The notes beneath the pieces were generated by a model. The model saw only the letters and a program-made list of their open reading frames with translations. It was not told the origin of the DNA and did not search any database. A DNA stretch of 5,903 bases from Candidatus Curtissbacteria bacterium RIFCSPLOWO2_01_FULL_37_9 (GTDB taxonomy: Bacteria; Patescibacteriota; Microgenomatia; Curtissbacterales; GWA2-41-24): positions 1 to 5,903 of the forward strand of contig MFBN01000028.1 in NCBI GenBank assembly GCA_001776425.1, written 5' to 3'. Position numbers and translations under genes: made by a program. The stretch's first letter is position 1. Each line of letters opens with the position of its first letter. Shown in pieces: positions 5,137-5,903 of the stretch.

Positions 5137-5903
5137 AAAAAGCTTTTAACTAAAGTTTTTGGAAATTTATCTTGGCTTTTGTAATAATCGATTGTTTTTC
5201 TTAAACCTTCTTTCAAGTTAACATTTGCTTTCCAGCCAACGGCTTTTGCCAGTTTTTTGCTCGAGGCATAAGTGGCAGCAACATCACCCGGCCTTTGGCC
5301 CAAATCGTCGATTGGCACTTTGTATCCGACTATTTGAAAAATTTCTTGTATAACGTCTTTTACTTTAACACCGGTTTCTGTTCCAATATTAAAAACTTGA
5401 TAACCGAAAAGTCCAAGAACATCAATATGAGCTTTAGCCAAATCCTCAATATATATAAAATCCCGAATTTGCTCTCCTTGCCAATAAAGAGGAATTGGTT
5501 TTTTAGCTAAGGTGGCTTTTATAAAATTGGGAATGGCATGAGTTATTGGCGGGTACATTCTGCCCGGACCATAAGGATTAAAATAGCGAAGGATTATAAC
5601 ATCAAAGCCGAAATTTTGGTGGAATGACTGCAAAAATGCCTCAATCGATGCCTTGGTTGCACCATAAGGATTATCCGGTTTTATCGGCGCATCTTCTTTT
5701 ATAGGCAATTTGTCGGGGGTTCCATAAACGCAAGCGCTTGATGAAAAAATTATCTTTTTGCAACCACTGTCTTTCATAGACTTAAGAAGACTAACGGTTC
5801 CTAAAACATTATTTTCACAGTATTTTATGGGGTCACTTACTGACTCGGGAACAACGATTAGTCCTGCGCAGTGAATTACTGCATCGATATTTTTTAATGC
5901 GTA
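5133..5903 (-). CDS. UDP-glucose 4-epimerase-like SDR (partial, N-terminus beyond window)
   Basis: The frame is open to the window edge, giving 256 residues. The N-terminal part, perhaps 60-80 residues with the glycine-rich NAD motif, is missing. It starts at the GalE-like segment VIHCAGLIVVPESV (visible residues 9-22) with NN.LGT at 31-36. SSSACVYG at 54-61 holds the catalytic Ser56, Tyr80/Lys84 form the YxxxK pair in NPYGATKAS, and RYFNPYGP is at 106-113. IRDFIYIEDLA at 146-156 and NIGTETG at 172-178 complete the fold. It would interconvert UDP-glucose and UDP-galactose or the N-acetyl forms. After RYFNP it lacks the longer insert of E. coli-type GalE, so it is a short-form epimerase whose substrate is not certain; other UDP- or dTDP-sugar epimerases are possible. 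An internal ATG at 5777 is not the start, since homology continues upstream. It ends in TGA, 49 bp before rmlA. Confidence 0.85.
   Translation of the reverse strand, partial: YALKNIDAVIHCAGLIVVPESVSDPIKYCENNVLGTVSLLKSMKDSGCKKIIFSSSACVYGTPDKLPIKEDAPIKPDNPYGATKASIEAFLQSFHQNFGFDVIILRYFNPYGPGRMYPPITHAIPNFIKATLAKKPIPLYWQGEQIRDFIYIEDLAKAHIDVLGLFGYQVFNIGTETGVKVKDVIQEIFQIVGYKVPIDDLGQRPGDVAATYASSKKLAKAVGWKANVNLKEGLRKTIDYYKSQDKFPKTLVKSFF

Noticed and set aside
5137..5163. Possible terminator at the end of the galE-like gene (A-rich arm, AAAAGCTTTTTTT on the minus strand)
   Set aside because: The stem is almost all A-T with a bulge, lies inside the coding end, and its T-run is used up in the stem, so it is too weak to call.
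5295..5510. Plus-strand open frame of 71 codons
   Set aside because: Antisense to the galE-like gene; no independent support.

Overview
The window is a compact, AT-rich stretch in which every supportable gene lies on the minus strand, so transcription runs from the high-coordinate end to the low-coordinate end. It holds seven genes, five complete and one cut at each edge. All are nucleotide-sugar enzymes: a UDP-glucose 4-epimerase-like protein (partial), a dTDP-L-rhamnose set in the order rmlA, rmlB, rmlC-like, rmlD-like, then UDP-glucose 6-dehydrogenase and a GDP-mannose 4,6-dehydratase/GDP-6-deoxy-mannose reductase-like protein (partial). This is the precursor-supply part of a surface polysaccharide (O-antigen, capsule, exopolysaccharide or S-layer glycan) locus. 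No glycosyltransferase, flippase or polymerase is visible, so the final polymer cannot be inferred.

Layout in transcription order: the galE-like gene ends at 5133. A 49-bp gap (5084-5132) carries a good sigma70-type promoter candidate just ahead of rmlA. rmlA-rmlB-rmlC-rmlD (5083 to 1930) then run without gaps, joined by overlaps of 4, 11 and about 20-26 bp. A 56-bp gap (1874-1929) holds a perfect 6-bp GC stem-loop. ugd (1873-569) follows and overlaps the last gene by 4 bp (ATGA). No stretch over 300 bases lacks a gene.

Working together, RmlA would activate glucose-1-phosphate to dTDP-glucose, RmlB would dehydrate it to the 4-keto-6-deoxy sugar, the cupin would epimerise or isomerise it, and RmlD would reduce the 4-keto group to give dTDP-L-rhamnose or a relative. 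The epimerase and Ugd would supply UDP-galactose-type and UDP-glucuronate precursors. The last gene points to a GDP-deoxyhexose such as GDP-rhamnose. The main uncertainty is the C step: the cupin is divergent from textbook RmlC, so the exact dTDP-sugar is open.

The organism is most likely a bacterium with a low-GC, tightly packed genome. UGA works as a normal stop (ugd, rmlA and the galE-like gene end in it), which argues against lineages that read UGA as glycine. Few Shine-Dalgarno sequences, many overlaps and divergent enzyme sequences fit an uncultured lineage such as Patescibacteria/CPR, but that placement is an impression, not a demonstration. I see no mobile element, CRISPR array, RNA gene or sign of a new kind of system. 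The interest lies in details of enzyme divergence and in the two intergenic gaps.
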